Assembly: GCF_949987535.1 (NCBI RefSeq)
Contig: NC_080082.1
Coordinates: 28,995,164-29,059,163 of the forward strand
Direction: 5' to 3'
DNA from: Balaenoptera acutorostrata
Taxonomy: Eukaryota > Chordata > Mammalia > Artiodactyla > Balaenopteridae
DNA length: 64,000 nt
Under the pieces are notes generated by a model. That model did no database searches and was not told the origin of the DNA. It saw only the letters and a list, made by a program, of their open reading frames with translations. Position numbers and translations under genes: made by a program. Shown here one piece after another: positions 11,701 through 20,529 of the stretch. Numbering within the stretch: position 1 is the stretch's first letter; the number at the start of each line of letters is the position of its first letter.

Positions 11701-14700
11701 CAACCCCTCCTCCCCAAACCCAACCTCATCTTTAAGGTGCAAATCAAATTCCACCTCTCTCAGGAAGCCTCGCTGGTTTCTGGCAGCTCCCTCTGTTTCT
11801 ACAGCTCCGTCGCCTCTCACCCTCAGACCATTACTCATGTCCTGCCTGGTAGGGTATTTGTGTCCCTGTGTTATCTCCCCCATGACACTGAGAGCCTCTC
11901 GAGGGTAGGATTCACGCTGGACTCCTTGCCACCTTCCCCGTAGTTTCTGACCGTGGCCTCTCACTACTCCTTTGGCTCACACTGCATCCTGGTCAGGGCT
12001 TAGGTTCTGCCATGTTCTAAGTAGGATAATGGAAGTGGCCAAGAGCCCCAGCTCTATTCTGTGACCTCTGGGAAGCTGCTTCACCTCTCTGTGCCTCTAT
12101 TTTTCAACTGTAAAATGGGAATAACAACAGTATGTTTCTCATAGAATTATTCTGAGGGTGAGCTATAATGGATGCATAGCAAGTGCACAACACCATGCCT
12201 GGCTCATAGTGAGCATCTGAAACATGTTCGATGTTACTGGGGGAAGGGAAGCCATGCAATGGAGTGATTATTTTCAGGTGAGCGCCTGGGGAGCCTTGAT
12301 GTGGGCCCTATGGCAGAGACTACGAACTGCTCACACACCCTGTTTCCTCACTTTCTAGGGCACACATCCCCCTTGCAGTTGGGTGTGGTTATTATAACTG
12401 AGTTCTACCAGTTGTATGTGAACACAGTGATAATCGCCACCTCCAGGCTGACCCAGAAAGACCACTTTCTTCATGCTCTTTCTTCATCTGCTGTCCAAGT
12501 ACAGCAGATCCAAGAGGATCTGGGGCCCTTGAGGAGGGCAGAGCCACAATATGGAAGGAGCCTGGGCCCCTGATTGACCACACAGAAGAACATCTGTCAG
12601 TCAGAAACATTTGATTGGATTTTAGTTGAGTGAGAAGGAGATTTTTATTGTTTTAAGCCACTAAGACTTGGGGGTTTACATGTTACAGCCGCTAAAATTA
12701 CCTAACTAATTTGGGCCAAATTTGTTCAATGTCACTAAAGGCTCATTTCTCCTTAGGTTGCTGGGCACTGAACCCCCTGTGGCTGCTGTCCAGCTGCACC
12801 TTGGGGATCAGGGGTGTCAATCACTTGGGGAGACTCACTTGAAGAAGCCGAATATTCCTAGCCGGTACTGGATAGTCACAACAAGCACGTCCTCATAGGA
12901 AGCCAGGGCAGACCCATGGAAGATGGATGCTGAGCCAGTCTCGAAGGCACCCCCAGGGAGCCACACCATGACCTAAGGAGGGGAGAGGAACTCTCCAGTC
13001 AGCCCACCAGGCACCCATATCCCCTCTGCATGCATGTTGGGACATTCTTTCTTTAGGGAAATATGAATGTCTCACTTTCCTTTCCAAACAGCATCAGAGG
13101 TTTTTGTCTTTTGAAGAAGGCCCAGGATTAAGCATGTGGCTTCTGGCATATGAGTGCCTGGGTTTGATTCCCAGCTCTGCCACTGACTAGCTGTGTGACT
13201 TTGAGCAGCTTCCACAACCTCTCTGAGGTTTGTTTTTCTCATCTGTAAGATGTGAAGAATGAAAGTATCTCGTTTATGAGGTTATCATTAGGTTTAAATA
13301 AAATTCTTCATCCGAAGTCTATAGAACAATGTTGTATATTTCAAGTGCTCAGAAAATGTTAACTAAATGTCTTTGAACTTGTGACCCACAGGAGGATGGA
13401 AATCACTGTAAGCCATATATGAGAGGAAAAGCTGCTTTTCTAAGACTTTTCCCTACTTACAGAGAAAAGAGAAGAGAGGAGGGAAAAAAGGGAAGAGAAG
13501 TATGGAAGCTTTACTATACTGATTAGAAAAACTGGGACCAGGAAACATCAAACATTCAAATGGTATTACCACAATTTATATACTTAATAATAAATCCCTC
13601 CCCATCTCTTTTTTAAGGTCATATTAGTTACTACAACTCTTGGGGCAAGAAAAGAGAAGAAAGCCACAGAGGAAAAAGGAGAACTGGACAAAGCCTTGGC
13701 TTTGACACCCGGATCTGCCACTTACTGTGTGTATAACATGGACCAAGTCACTTATGCCCTCCCTGTGCCTCAGCTTCTTCATCTGTAGAATAGGTCCAAT
13801 AATCCTCACTCACTGGGTTATTGTGGGGGTTAGATGAGACAATGAACTGTGCCTGGCACATAGTCAGCCCTCAATAGGTGTTGCTGTTACGATACAATAG
13901 AGTGAGTCTCCATTGCAGTGGCAAGGGGAGAGAGGGTGATAGAGGTTGTGGTTCAAAATTAGATGGTAGAATTACCTTCTCCACTCACTTGTACAGTCAT
14001 CTTTCACATTCTTAAGTGAAACATTTCACATTATTACCTGACTGTCTTCATTGAAAACAGAAAATTTGAAAAAGGCATTTTTCCTCTTTGAAACAGGATT
14101 TCCCAAACTGAAAAATCAGAGTCCTCTGAAGCAGAGTCTTTTCTAAATGCTTACAGACCATTAAATACCCAACAGAGGGGAAAAACAAAACAAAATAAAA
14201 ATCAAAGATCAAGTCACTGCCAATAAGGAAGCAATCAGAAAAGGAGATAAAGTGAATCTGTCATTAGAATGATTTTTTAAGAAAGTTATTGACATGTCAA
14301 GTGATTGCATTTCCCTTTTACCCAGTGGGGGCCTAGATCTGATTCCAGACATCCTGCCACTCTGCCTGGGGCCCAGGCCCAGAACCTGCCAACTGGAGCC
14401 CTCAGCAAGGCAGGCCTCCTTACGGGGAGCTTGGAGCCAGTGTCTGCATGGGCCGGTGCATAGATGTTAAGGTACAGGCAGTCTTCCGACACGCTGAGTT
14501 TGGGATAATGCACCTTGAGAATGTGTTGATCTGAGAACAGCCACTCTGAGTTCTGGAGGCACCTTGAAAAAGGGAAGGAGAAACCTTCAGAGTTGCTGTC
14601 AGCAAACTTGCCTGGGAGGGACCAGTTCTTATGACAGCAGGGAGGCCTAATGGTCTCCAGTGCCTGAGCAGAAGAGGCATACAGCACTCTTGGTACAAAG

Positions 14701-17347
14701 TCTAATAATACCTCAACCCCTATGGTGGCCCAAACAAACAAGCTATAATTCTCTTTGATCTAGTTCCTGGGTAAGAAAGCACATCATGCAGAATAATTAT
14801 ACCATTAACCCCCAGCACCCACCCATGCCTACCCCCATCACCATAATCCAGACACACACATAAAGACTCAAGGTGGCTCAACAATTCCCCAAGTTGTAAA
14901 AGGTAGGACACTGGGTTGCATATCAAGGGTTTTACTCTGGCGGTTCCCCCTTCTGCACCTACAGGAACAAAAGGACATTTCCAGGCCTTCTACCAGGAAC
15001 CAACTGAGATAGACAAGCAGGGAGATTCCTGCATTCAGGCCTTCACTTAAGCTGGTACCTCTGCCTGGACTGCTCTCTCCCCAGATCTTCTTGCTCATGT
15101 TCTTCCCTTTCTTCCAGATTCTGTCAAAACGCTACCTCCTCCAAGAAGCCTTCTGAAATTTCTCCAGTTAGACCCTATATTTTAATTGTTGGTTCTCAGT
15201 GGATATCAGTTGAATGAATGAATGAATGAATGAACAAGCAGATGAGATTCAGCTTATTGTCCTTGGTCTCTGGACCACATGGGGTCTTCTGTGGCTTAGT
15301 GAGTTTTCTGGCACCAGGGTACTCCTTCTGCCTGGGACCCCAATGCCAAGAACTAACATGGCCCAACCTGAGGGCTTCACAGAATCTGAGAGTCAAAAGA
15401 TTCTTGGCGATTTCCAAGTCTCACCTCCCATCCAATGCACGAGACACCTCCAAAATTTACCTGTGAACTTCTTGCCCATCTAAGCTTGAAAATTTGCAGT
15501 GTCTGGGAGTTCCTGCCCTCCCAGCTCCCCTGGGGCACAGAGACACACTCATGTATCCATTCCACTCTAAAGCCCTTACCTAGTCTGAGTGTGGAGACTA
15601 AGCCTGGGGAGAGGTCACATGGAAACGCTTCAACAACCCCTTCTAACCAAAAGACTCAGTAAGCCCGTCACAGTGGTTCCCAAACCTGACTGGTCCTCAG
15701 ACTTCCTAGAGAATTTCTTTACAATCCAGTTATCCAGGCCCAGCTTTGGGGATTCAGGTTCAGGAAGTCTGGAAGGGAGCCCAGGGAATCTGCTTGTTCT
15801 AAACCAGACGGGGAGCCGTGCCATCACAGAAGCCTCACCCACATCTGACCCTCCACATCCTCCCACTGGGCTGCATGATCTTTATCATGTGCTCTGCCCC
15901 TACGCCCAGGTCACAGGCCACCCATAGGACCGAGCCAGCTCTTACAATTTAGGGTAGGACGTAGCGTTTTGGAAATCATTCCAGAGCAATGCAGGCTCTG
16001 GTTTTGCAAATCGCAGGAGTCCTACAGGGGGTGCAGCATAAGGGATCCCAAGGAACACGTTCACAGGCATGTCGTTTCCCAGCACAGTAGCTTGCTTCCC
16101 CCGGGACCATTCCAGCCTGGTGTTCCTCACTGGTGCATCTGCAGCTGGCCCTAGGGAAACACACAGGGAGGAATCAAGAGCTGGCAGGGAAGAGGCTGGG
16201 AATAAGCCAGACTCAGAGCTCCCCATAGTGGGACGCTCTTTCTCAACCCAGAGGCTGCGCAAGTATCTGGATTCCTTCTCAATGAACCCATGTCTACTGC
16301 TCCTTCAACATTCCCTTAGAAGTCATCTGCATCAGAGTACCCACTTAATTTCTCCTAGGAGCACAGCACCAAGCCACACCATCTTCCAAAATTTAATTCA
16401 GGAATCCATCTCCCTTCTGCTGCACACAAACTTTCCCTTACTATGGAACTGATACACACCAGCCTTTAGAGATCCTAGGACCCCACAAAAATCTTCTGGC
16501 TCAAAGTTTCCCACATTTCAGTCATTTTTATACCCACCAGCACAATTGCTGGCATGTCTGTGTATCACCCATGTGACTACTGGCTTTTATCTTTTCTTAA
16601 AATTAAATTGAAATAAACTTTTAAAAGTTTACTTAGAGGAATTCTAAACAGTAACGTCTATGGAATTGTGGTTTTGATGACTTAGGTATATGCTTTTGAG
16701 TACACATGAAAATACATATACAGCAACGAAAATAAAAAATTCTCTTGCAGATGCCACCTGAAATCAGCACATCCACCTCCAGGGGTATGAGGATAATTCT
16801 TACGGAGAATGGCAATGCAAGCTTCTCAGTTTCTACATCGAATATGGAGCCTTGAGAAGTTAGCTGCTCAACTATTTACTTAGCAGGACCCAGATTTCTT
16901 GGCATTATCTATTCTAATGTCATTTCGATAGTGACAGTCCTCCCTGGGCAGTTGGCATTACAGAAGCACAGGCTCCATCCCACGCCCCTCTCCAGTGCCT
17001 AGGACAGAGGGCTCTCCAAGCTCCCAAAAGTGCGAACAACCCAAGAACAAGACAGGGTCTTCTGTGCTCTACCCACACCTGAGAAGACCCTGGCCTAGGG
17101 CTCTCAGTAATACCAGGACATTGGTCAGGTGCCCTGAGGTTACTACACAGCCCTCCATGGGCCCCTAGAGACTCCTGACAAGTAAATTCATTTCCACCAG
17201 GGAAAATCCTCCAAGGTAGGGAAATCCCCTATCCCATCTTCTGAGGAGCCCTCCTCTCCCACTGGGTGTCTCACCCTCGGTGGCAGCTGCAAGGACCCAA
17301 ACAGCCCAGAACAGGGTCTGGCCTGGGTGCACCCACTCCCCACTCAT
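2650..17347 (-). CDS. CES5A: carboxylesterase 5A (cauxin), partial gene: coding exons 1-9
   Basis: Secreted serine esterase of the carboxylesterase B family. In other mammals CES5A is known from epididymal fluid and, in cats, as the abundant urinary protein cauxin that releases felinine from its peptide precursor. Nine exons on the minus strand join into 374 codons without a stop. The human protein is 575 residues, so about 65 percent is here and the rest lies before base 1. Coding lengths are 73, 205, 139, 134, 154, 105, 105, 141 and 66 nt, and every junction keeps frame. Visible features are a signal peptide (about residues 1-25), Cys94 and Cys121 (expected disulphide), PGGAF at 145-149 where most CES enzymes have HGGG, GESAG at 224-228 with nucleophile Ser226, and catalytic Glu345 in NNHECGF. 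N-X-S/T sites are at Asn86, Asn281 and Asn362. The family was assigned by recalled similarity to human CES5A. CES1 fits worse because the WVHPGQ start and the PGGAF motif are CES5A-like. Confidence 0.93.
2993..3378 (+). mobile_element. MST/MLT1-type MaLR LTR (intron 8)
   Basis: Nearly full solo LTR of the mammalian ERVL-MaLR group. Diagnostic blocks are the CTATGTTGAACACCCAG start region, GATGTCCTTATAAGAAGAG, GTGAGGACACAGCAAGAAGG, the AATAAATTTTTGTCGTTTAA polyadenylation area and GTTATTTTGTTATGGCAGCC near the end. It is a non-coding, ancient insertion. Confidence 0.88.
3935..4320 (+). repeat. two MIR remnants (intron 8)
   Basis: 3935-4110 has ACATTTACTGAGCACTTA and the CATAGATGAGGGAACAGAGG core. 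4160-4320 has GTCTCAGTTTCTTCAGC and TGCAAAATGGGGATAATAAT. They are two different parts of the MIR consensus, so two insertions. Confidence 0.78.
4720..5015 (+). repeat. L2 LINE 3' end (intron 8)
   Basis: Contains CAGAGAAGCCTTTCCCAACC, a TAGCACTTAGACTCTC stretch and the terminal GTAAATGCTTGGTTCATACT then GTTGAATGAATGAA, characteristic of L2 3' ends. 3379-3934 and 5016-5467 show no recognised element or exon. Confidence 0.75.
5468..5608 (-). CDS. CES5A: CES5A exon 8 (catalytic glutamate)
   Basis: 141 nt between ATTTCAG and GTAAGA, residues 306-352. Encodes [20 protein letters not shown], then [11 protein letters not shown] and [13 protein letters not shown]. The Glu of NNHECGF (residue 345) is in the place of the acidic triad member of mammalian carboxylesterases. 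The last codon is GTG (Val) where the human protein has Met. Confidence 0.93.
5765..6055. repeat. MIR remnant followed by MER5A hAT element (intron 7)
   Basis: 5765-5870 has TTTCCTCATCTGCTAAATAG, a MIR core. 5885-6055 reads as an inverted MER5A: GTTCTCAGAGCATGGCTCC, CCTGGGAACTTGTTAGAAAT, GCAAATTCTCATGCCCCA, and ends with GTGGAACCACTGG. It is a non-autonomous hAT-Charlie relic. Confidence 0.75.
6410..6800. repeat. CR1/L3-like LINE remnant (intron 7)
   Basis: Blocks AGATCATCCAGTCCAATG, GTGGGTATCTCACTGCC, TTTTTAGAAAGTTCTTGGT and AAGCCAAAATGGTTTCCC resemble the L3/CR1 consensus of old amniote LINEs. The match is recalled, not computed. 6056-6409 holds nothing recognised. Confidence 0.55.
6948..7052 (-). 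CDS. CES5A: CES5A exon 7
   Basis: 105 nt between an AAATAG acceptor and GTGAAG, residues 271-305. Encodes [20 protein letters not shown], then [15 protein letters not shown], a region that lines up with the cysteine-containing loop and helix of CES proteins. Asn281 in NVS is a possible glycosylation site. Frame and length agree with the family. Confidence 0.92.
7270..7760. repeat. L2 remnant and unclassified old repeat (intron 6)
   Basis: 7270-7550 is L2-like (TTTGAGGCCCAAGTCCCATC, CCTCTACCTAGCTC). 7560-7760 has a GGGAGTCATGGATGCTCTGA stretch and AATCCAATGGAAGCTACAG, seen in an old mammalian interspersed repeat whose family name I cannot assign with confidence. 7761-8070 holds nothing recognised. 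Confidence 0.5.
8070..8220 (+). repeat. ancient interspersed repeat (CATTCA-GCAAACATTTAT head), copy 1
   Basis: Contains ATTCATTCAGCAAACATTTA, then ATATACACCAGACATTATG and a GCTGGGACATGAAAGATA stretch. The same head is seen again near 43381 and 49133, so it is a dispersed family. The family name is not asserted. Confidence 0.55.
8457..8492 (+). repeat. (CA)n microsatellite
   Basis: A run of CA dinucleotides with a few interruptions, inside intron 6 just upstream of exon 6 in genomic order. Confidence 0.9.
8700..8804 (-). CDS. CES5A: CES5A exon 6
   Basis: 105 nt between CTCTCCAG and GTAGGT, residues 236-270. Encodes [20 protein letters not shown], then [28 protein letters not shown] is a strong carboxylesterase block. 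The donor GTAGGT departs from the GTRAGT consensus at one position but should still be usable. Confidence 0.93.
9261..9414 (-). CDS. CES5A: CES5A exon 5 (nucleophile elbow GESAG)
   Basis: 154 nt between TCCACAG and GTGAGT, residues 184-235. Encodes [19 protein letters not shown], then [29 protein letters not shown] at 224-228 carries the catalytic serine (Ser226) of the Ser-Glu-His triad, and DQVAAL and FGGDP-like blocks are diagnostic of CES enzymes. The active-site serine codon is intact. Confidence 0.95.
9790..10310 (+). repeat. split MIR remnant (intron 4)
   Basis: 9790-9900 has AATAATGATAATAATAGCAG, GGGCTTTACAGCTG and CACCCTGTGAGGTAGGTGG. 10185-10310 continues with GACAGGAAATGGAGGCACAG then AGAGGTTAAATCCCTTGCCC. 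The two halves fit one MIR divided by about 290 bp of unrecognised DNA. 9415-9789 and 10311-10635 show no recognised element. Confidence 0.6.
10640..10800 (+). repeat. MIR remnant (intron 4)
   Basis: Has GGGTGACCTTGAGCACGTCA, CTTTGCCTCAATGTTCTCAT and AATGGGGTTAATAACGGTGC, the 5' to central part of MIR. Confidence 0.8.
10981..11307 (-). mobile_element. CHR-type tRNA-derived SINE (intron 4), older form
   Basis: Inverted copy with a T-rich tail at its left end and the head CACCAGGGAAGTC at the right end. It is flanked by a target duplication GTCCCTCCTTCTTTA at 10966-10980 and 11308-11322. The body has the longer form with TTCTCATTGCGGTGGCTTCT and GCAGAGCACGGGCTCTAGGC, shared with the copy at 59064. 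It is diverged at the promoter B box, so probably not transcribed. Confidence 0.92.
11330..11965 (+). repeat. L2 LINE remnant (intron 4)
   Basis: CATTCAAGGTCTTTCCCAAT, GCCTTTGCTCAGACAGCTCC, CAAATTCCACCTCTCTCAGG and AAGCCTCGCTGG are L2-like. A 176-codon open frame on the minus strand here is a by-product of the repeat. Confidence 0.7.
12020..12240 (+). repeat. MIR remnant (intron 4)
   Basis: CTGTGACCTCTGGGAAGCTG, CACCTCTCTGTGCCTCTATT and AACTGTAAAATGGGAATAAC, then ATGCCTGGCTCATAGTGAGC: a long MIR. Confidence 0.85.
12290..12720 (+). mobile_element. MLT1-type MaLR LTR remnant (intron 4)
   Basis: The 3' end reads TTTTAAGCCACTAAGACTTG, GGGGGTTTACATGTTACAGC and CTAAAATTACCTAACTAA, the standard MLT1 terminus. 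Upstream bases carry weaker similarity. Confidence 0.75.
12839..12972 (-). CDS. CES5A: CES5A exon 4 (oxyanion-hole region)
   Basis: 134 nt between TCCTTAG and GTGAGT, residues 140-184. Encodes [16 protein letters not shown], then SYEDVLVV and [10 protein letters not shown]. Residues 145-148 read PGGA where most carboxylesterases have HGGG. Human CES5A has the same PGGA, so this is a feature of the subfamily and not damage. The exon ends after two bases of a codon, completed by the first base of exon 5. Confidence 0.93.
13105..13890 (+). repeat. two MIR remnants (intron 3)
   Basis: 13105-13370: TTGATTCCCAGCTCTGCCAC, TAGCTGTGTGACTTTGAGCA and CTCATCTGTAAGATG. 13690-13890: CACCCGGATCTGCCACTTAC, GCCTCAGCTTCTTCATCTGT and TGTGCCTGGCACATAGTCAG. 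13371-13689 lies between them with an AG-rich run near 13455-13500 and nothing else. 13891-14423 holds nothing recognised. Confidence 0.85.
14424..14562 (-). CDS. CES5A: CES5A exon 3
   Basis: 139 nt between TTTTTCAAG and GTAAGG, residues 93-139. It contains CLQNSEWL and [24 protein letters not shown] is the conserved carboxylesterase type-B signature around the second cysteine. Cys94 and Cys121 correspond to the first conserved disulphide of mammalian carboxylesterases. It ends in phase 0 after SKLP. Confidence 0.94.
15030..15240 (+). repeat. L2 LINE 3' end with (TGAA)n tail (intron 2)
   Basis: Shows TCAAAACGCTACCTCCTCCA and AGAAGCCTTCTGAAATTTCT and ends in GTTGAATGAATGAATGAATG, an expanded L2 terminus. 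14563-15029 and 15241-15660 hold no exon or recognised repeat. Confidence 0.75.
15665..15830 (+). repeat. MER5-type hAT element (intron 2)
   Basis: Begins CACAGTGGTTCCCAAACCTG and has GGGGATTCAGGTTCAGGAAG then GGGAATCTGCTTGTTC, following the MER5 consensus order. Confidence 0.7.
15946..16150 (-). CDS. CES5A: CES5A exon 2
   Basis: 205 nt between a CCCTAG acceptor and a GTAAGAG donor, residues 25-93. It encodes the N-terminal strand block typical of type-B esterases: RNTRLEW, then [21 protein letters not shown] and NATSYPKL. Asn86 in NAT is a potential N-glycosylation site. No stop or indel is present. The larger open frame that runs upstream from here is intron read-through and not part of the protein. 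Confidence 0.93.
16151..17274. other. CES5A intron 1, no recognised feature
   Basis: Bounded by the exon 1 donor and exon 2 acceptor. Contains an A/T-rich stretch at about 16590-16740. I see no additional exon, RNA gene or clear repeat. Confidence 0.6.
17275..17347 (-). CDS. CES5A: CES5A coding exon 1 (signal peptide)
   Basis: Encodes [10 protein letters not shown] followed by a hydrophobic stretch ([10 protein letters not shown]) and TEG, a short secretory signal peptide. The start was chosen at the ATG ending at 17347 because it gives the MSG-WVHPGQ start known for CES5A. Another in-frame ATG lies ten codons upstream at 17377 without an intervening stop. The exon ends after one base of a Gly codon, and the following GTGAGA is a good donor. 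The length of 73 coding bases fits phase 1 into exon 2. Confidence 0.9.
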
Positions 17348-17650
17348 CTGGTTGGTCCGCCAGAACTCCCTGGACATCCGCGGCCACAGCTGGCCTCAGG
17401 GATCTTCGGTCAGGGACAAGAAAGGGCTTCCGGTTAGGAGACAAGTGTTGAGCAGGCAGACACAGTACACAGGCTCGGTGAACAATAATAGCATCAGACT
17501 AAGATTTTTGGAGGAATTGGCCAAGCAAGACTTTCCTGTTCTGATTTACACAAGAAGCTGATGATTAACTCTTGAGCGGGGGAAAGATAATTTGATAGGC
17601 TTTCGGCTCACAGGATGGTAGAAGCAGAAAGTACATTTGGGTTCAGGTAA
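17348..17650 (-). promoter_or_regulatory. 5' flank of CES5A (presumed proximal promoter and 5' UTR)
   Basis: DNA immediately upstream of the CES5A start. Read on the minus strand it holds an in-frame ATG ten codons before the assigned start and a TATTGTTCACC forkhead-like motif near 17478-17492. Farther out are a GTTAATCATC half-site (about 17559-17568) resembling the HNF1 core, and a GATA core in the AAGATAA stretch near 17583. There is no clear TATA box at a fixed distance and no CpG island. The transcription start cannot be located from sequence alone. Confidence 0.3.
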
Positions 17651-18894
17651 GCCAGAGACATCAACTCAGATGTCTACAGAGGCCAGGAAGGCAGCAAACA
17701 AGCAGTGAATGAAGCTGGCCAGGAGAGACAATAGGGAATCATGGGGACTGTGGAAAACTAGACAGCACATGCTCTGTTTAAAGGGGCAATGACTTCTCAA
17801 CTCCAGTAAACATTTGCCTTGTGACAACGTAGGTGGGCCAAACCAGAAGTCTATGATATCTCTCAATTCTTAAATGTGGTCTCAATTAACAAAAAATCAC
17901 CATGTGAGCCCAACACAGCATTTCTACTGGCTTGAGTTGTGTCGTGGATGAAGACTCTGCAATTCTGATCTAGACCCAGGCCCCCCACAGTAAATATAAG
18001 GAGACAAGCCTAGGGAGCGAAGTTATTAATATAAGCAGTTCTGTTGGGGCCTGTCCTCAGCATTCCAGGATCTCATTGCAGTACTGATGGGTCATGGAAG
18101 ATCTGCCTCAGGACCCAGGAGCATTACCATCCTGCCCCTCGCAGGCTCCATGCCTCACTTAGGGTTAAGGGCCCAGGATAGAACTTCCCAAATACTTGGG
18201 GCTGGGCAGGTGGAGTCAGAATTACCAGGGGCACTTGTGGAAATGTGTGTTCTTTGGCCCCACCCTCTGGAGATGTGAGGAAGGAATTTAACAATAGCAA
18301 CAGTGGGTTTGGGAAGCATCAATCTAATGCATGGGAGGTTTCCCGGAATAGTCACCTCCTAAAAGAGGCAGGGGAGTGACAAGCAGGGCACAGAATTCTG
18401 CACAAACAGGGAAGGCCTTCCTCAAGGTCAGAGCAAGGGGCTGCCTCATGCACTGTGCTCAAGTCAGGTGCTCCATAAACTTTTGCAGATTTGAAGTCCT
18501 CCAGTAAATAACACCTTTCTTCCCAACTGCAACTCCATTTCTGATATGCCACTGACAGCACTAAGAATTATGGAAAGGGGACTTCAGTGGAGTCTTATGT
18601 GAGGGTTTGATTCTTAATTCAGCAAAAAAATCACATATGGTTCAAATAAACGTTGAAAATCCCTCAAATTGCCTCTGAAATCCAGCGAACACCTGGAGAG
18701 CAGTCCCTATGCATGATGAGAACCACGGACGGGGGGTAAGGAAGAAAGGGACTGCCCGTTTCAGACGTCTGGATGTTCAAACTGCCCACCTTTGAGGTGA
18801 CCGTAAATCCCAGGAGGTGAATGGGGGGTGGGGTGGGAATATCTAAAATGTTTCCAGCTTGTCTGCAGGGTTTACTCATTTTGGCTTAACATTA
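17651..18894. other. 5' flank of CES5A; degraded MER5-like piece near 18130-18270
   Basis: Only GTGGAGTCAGAATTACCAGG then GGCACTTGTGGAAATGTG and CTTTGGCCCCACCC (18207-18270) recall a MER5 relic. The rest shows no gene, repeat or motif cluster I can name. Confidence 0.5.
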
Positions 18895-19540
18895 AGCATA
18901 CCAGATCCAGCAATCCCACTCCTGGGCATATATACAGACAAGACTACAATTCAAAAAGATACATGCACCCTTATGTTCATAGCAGCACTATTCACAATAG
19001 CCAAGACATGGAAACAACCTAAATGTCCATTGACAGATGAATGGATAAAGAAGATGTGGTACATATATACAATGGAATAAATACTACTCAGCCATAAAAA
19101 AGAACAAAATAATGCCATTTGCAGCAACATGGATGCAACTAGAGATTATCATACTAGGTGAAGTAAGGGAGAAAGACAAATAACATATGATCTCACTTAT
19201 ATGTAGAATCTAAAATATGACACAAATGAACCTATCTATGAAACAAAAACAAAATCAGGGACATAGAGAGTAGACTGGTGGTTTCCAAGGGTGGGGGGAG
19301 AGGGTAGGAGTGGGAGTTTGGGATTAGCAGATGCAAACTGGTATATATAGAATGGATAGACAACAAAGTCCTACTGTATAGCACAGGGAACTATATTCAA
19401 TATTCTGTGATAAACCATAATGGAAAAGAATATGAAAAAGAATGTATATATGTATAACTGAGTCACTTTGCTATACAGAAGTAGTTAACACAACATTTTA
19501 ATTCAACTTTACTTCAAGAAAAAATAAATTAAAAAAAGAA
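18895..19540 (+). mobile_element. L1 LINE, 5'-truncated 3' end
   Basis: Shows the end of ORF2 and the 3' UTR of a cetartiodactyl L1: CCAGCAATCCCACTCCTGGG, CACAATAGCCAAGACATGG, GGAATAAATACTACTCAGCC, TACTGTATAGCACAGGGAAC and AAGAAAAAATAAATTAAAAA. ATTAAGCATAC before and ATTGAGCATAC at 19594-19604 may be the diverged target duplication. It encodes no functional reverse transcriptase. Confidence 0.9.
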
Positions 19541-20169
19541 CATCCTGAAATTGCAAAATGAACTACTAAAAAAAACTATTTGCCACTAAAAAAATTGAGC
19601 ATACAAATATTTTAATTCATTTAATATTTATAGACACGTTTGTTGTAACAGGTTCAAAAGAATTATAGCTGTTTAGACATCAAAGCACTTAGCTCATGTC
19701 TGGGCTGTATAGTAGTAGGTGGTCAGTAGTGTTTGCTAAGTCAGAATCTAAACCTTTCTTTTCTCTGGGCCTCAGTCTCCCATCTTATGAAAACTGAGCA
19801 GACGTTTTAGGATTATAAATTCTAGAGGCCCAAGTATGAATGAGGTCTCCATTCCTGCCTGTGATTCCAGAAGAACCCAGAGCAGGGTGGAGAGGCAGAG
19901 AAGTTTCCAAGGAGAGGAAGAAGGCTGCTGACAGGATAAGTGATTGGCTCTTAGGCACAAACTTTGCCAGCTCAGAGTGGCATCTCCCCTGGCCCTGCCA
20001 ACCAGGATCTTCAATGTCCACCTTGTCTACAATCTTGAGCCTTCTTAGACTAACTCCCCACTCTGGACCTCCCTCAGTGCCACCAAAAAGATTCTCCCTG
20101 CTCTATAATTCTGTCCCTGCATCCAATCAGAAATAATATTAATTCTTTATACCACTACTCATTCAACAG

Positions 20170-20445
20170 TTTTGAAAGTGTCTTCACATGTACTGTCTTA
20201 TTGTCACATCTCTCCCCACACATTTTGGAAGTCTTTCTTCTCCAGCTTCTCATCCTTTAAAACCCAGTTCAACTGCCACCTCTTCCAAGAAGCTGTCCTA
20301 GGTTCTCCTGAACAACTCAGTGCTTTGCTTTTTCCGCCCCTCCTGTTTCCTAATGAGTTGTGTACATGACTGCCTTTCTCCTTGAGAAGGTCTTTTCCAT
20401 TCATGTATCCATCACAGCTTTTTCCGTGTACCCTGGTGTTTCCCC
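20170..20445 (+). repeat. L2 LINE remnant
   Basis: AAAACCCAGTTCAACTGCCA, CCTCTTCCAAGAAGCTGTCC and TAATGAGTTGTGTACATGAC follow L2 3' order. The 19605-20169 interval before it holds nothing recognised. Confidence 0.7.
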
Positions 20446-20529
20446 AAACTCAGCCACTGACCTCCTAACTTTACAATTTGTATCATTCCCACTACTAACT
20501 TGACTATCAATTCACTTGATAGTTTTCTT

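Noticed and set aside
11434..11964. 176-codon minus-strand frame in intron 4
   Set aside because: Overlaps an L2 remnant and is contradicted by open frames on the other strand; no known protein.
14286..14741. 151-codon minus-strand frame around CES5A exon 3
   Set aside because: Only 14424-14562 is exon. The rest is intron read-through past good acceptor and donor sites.
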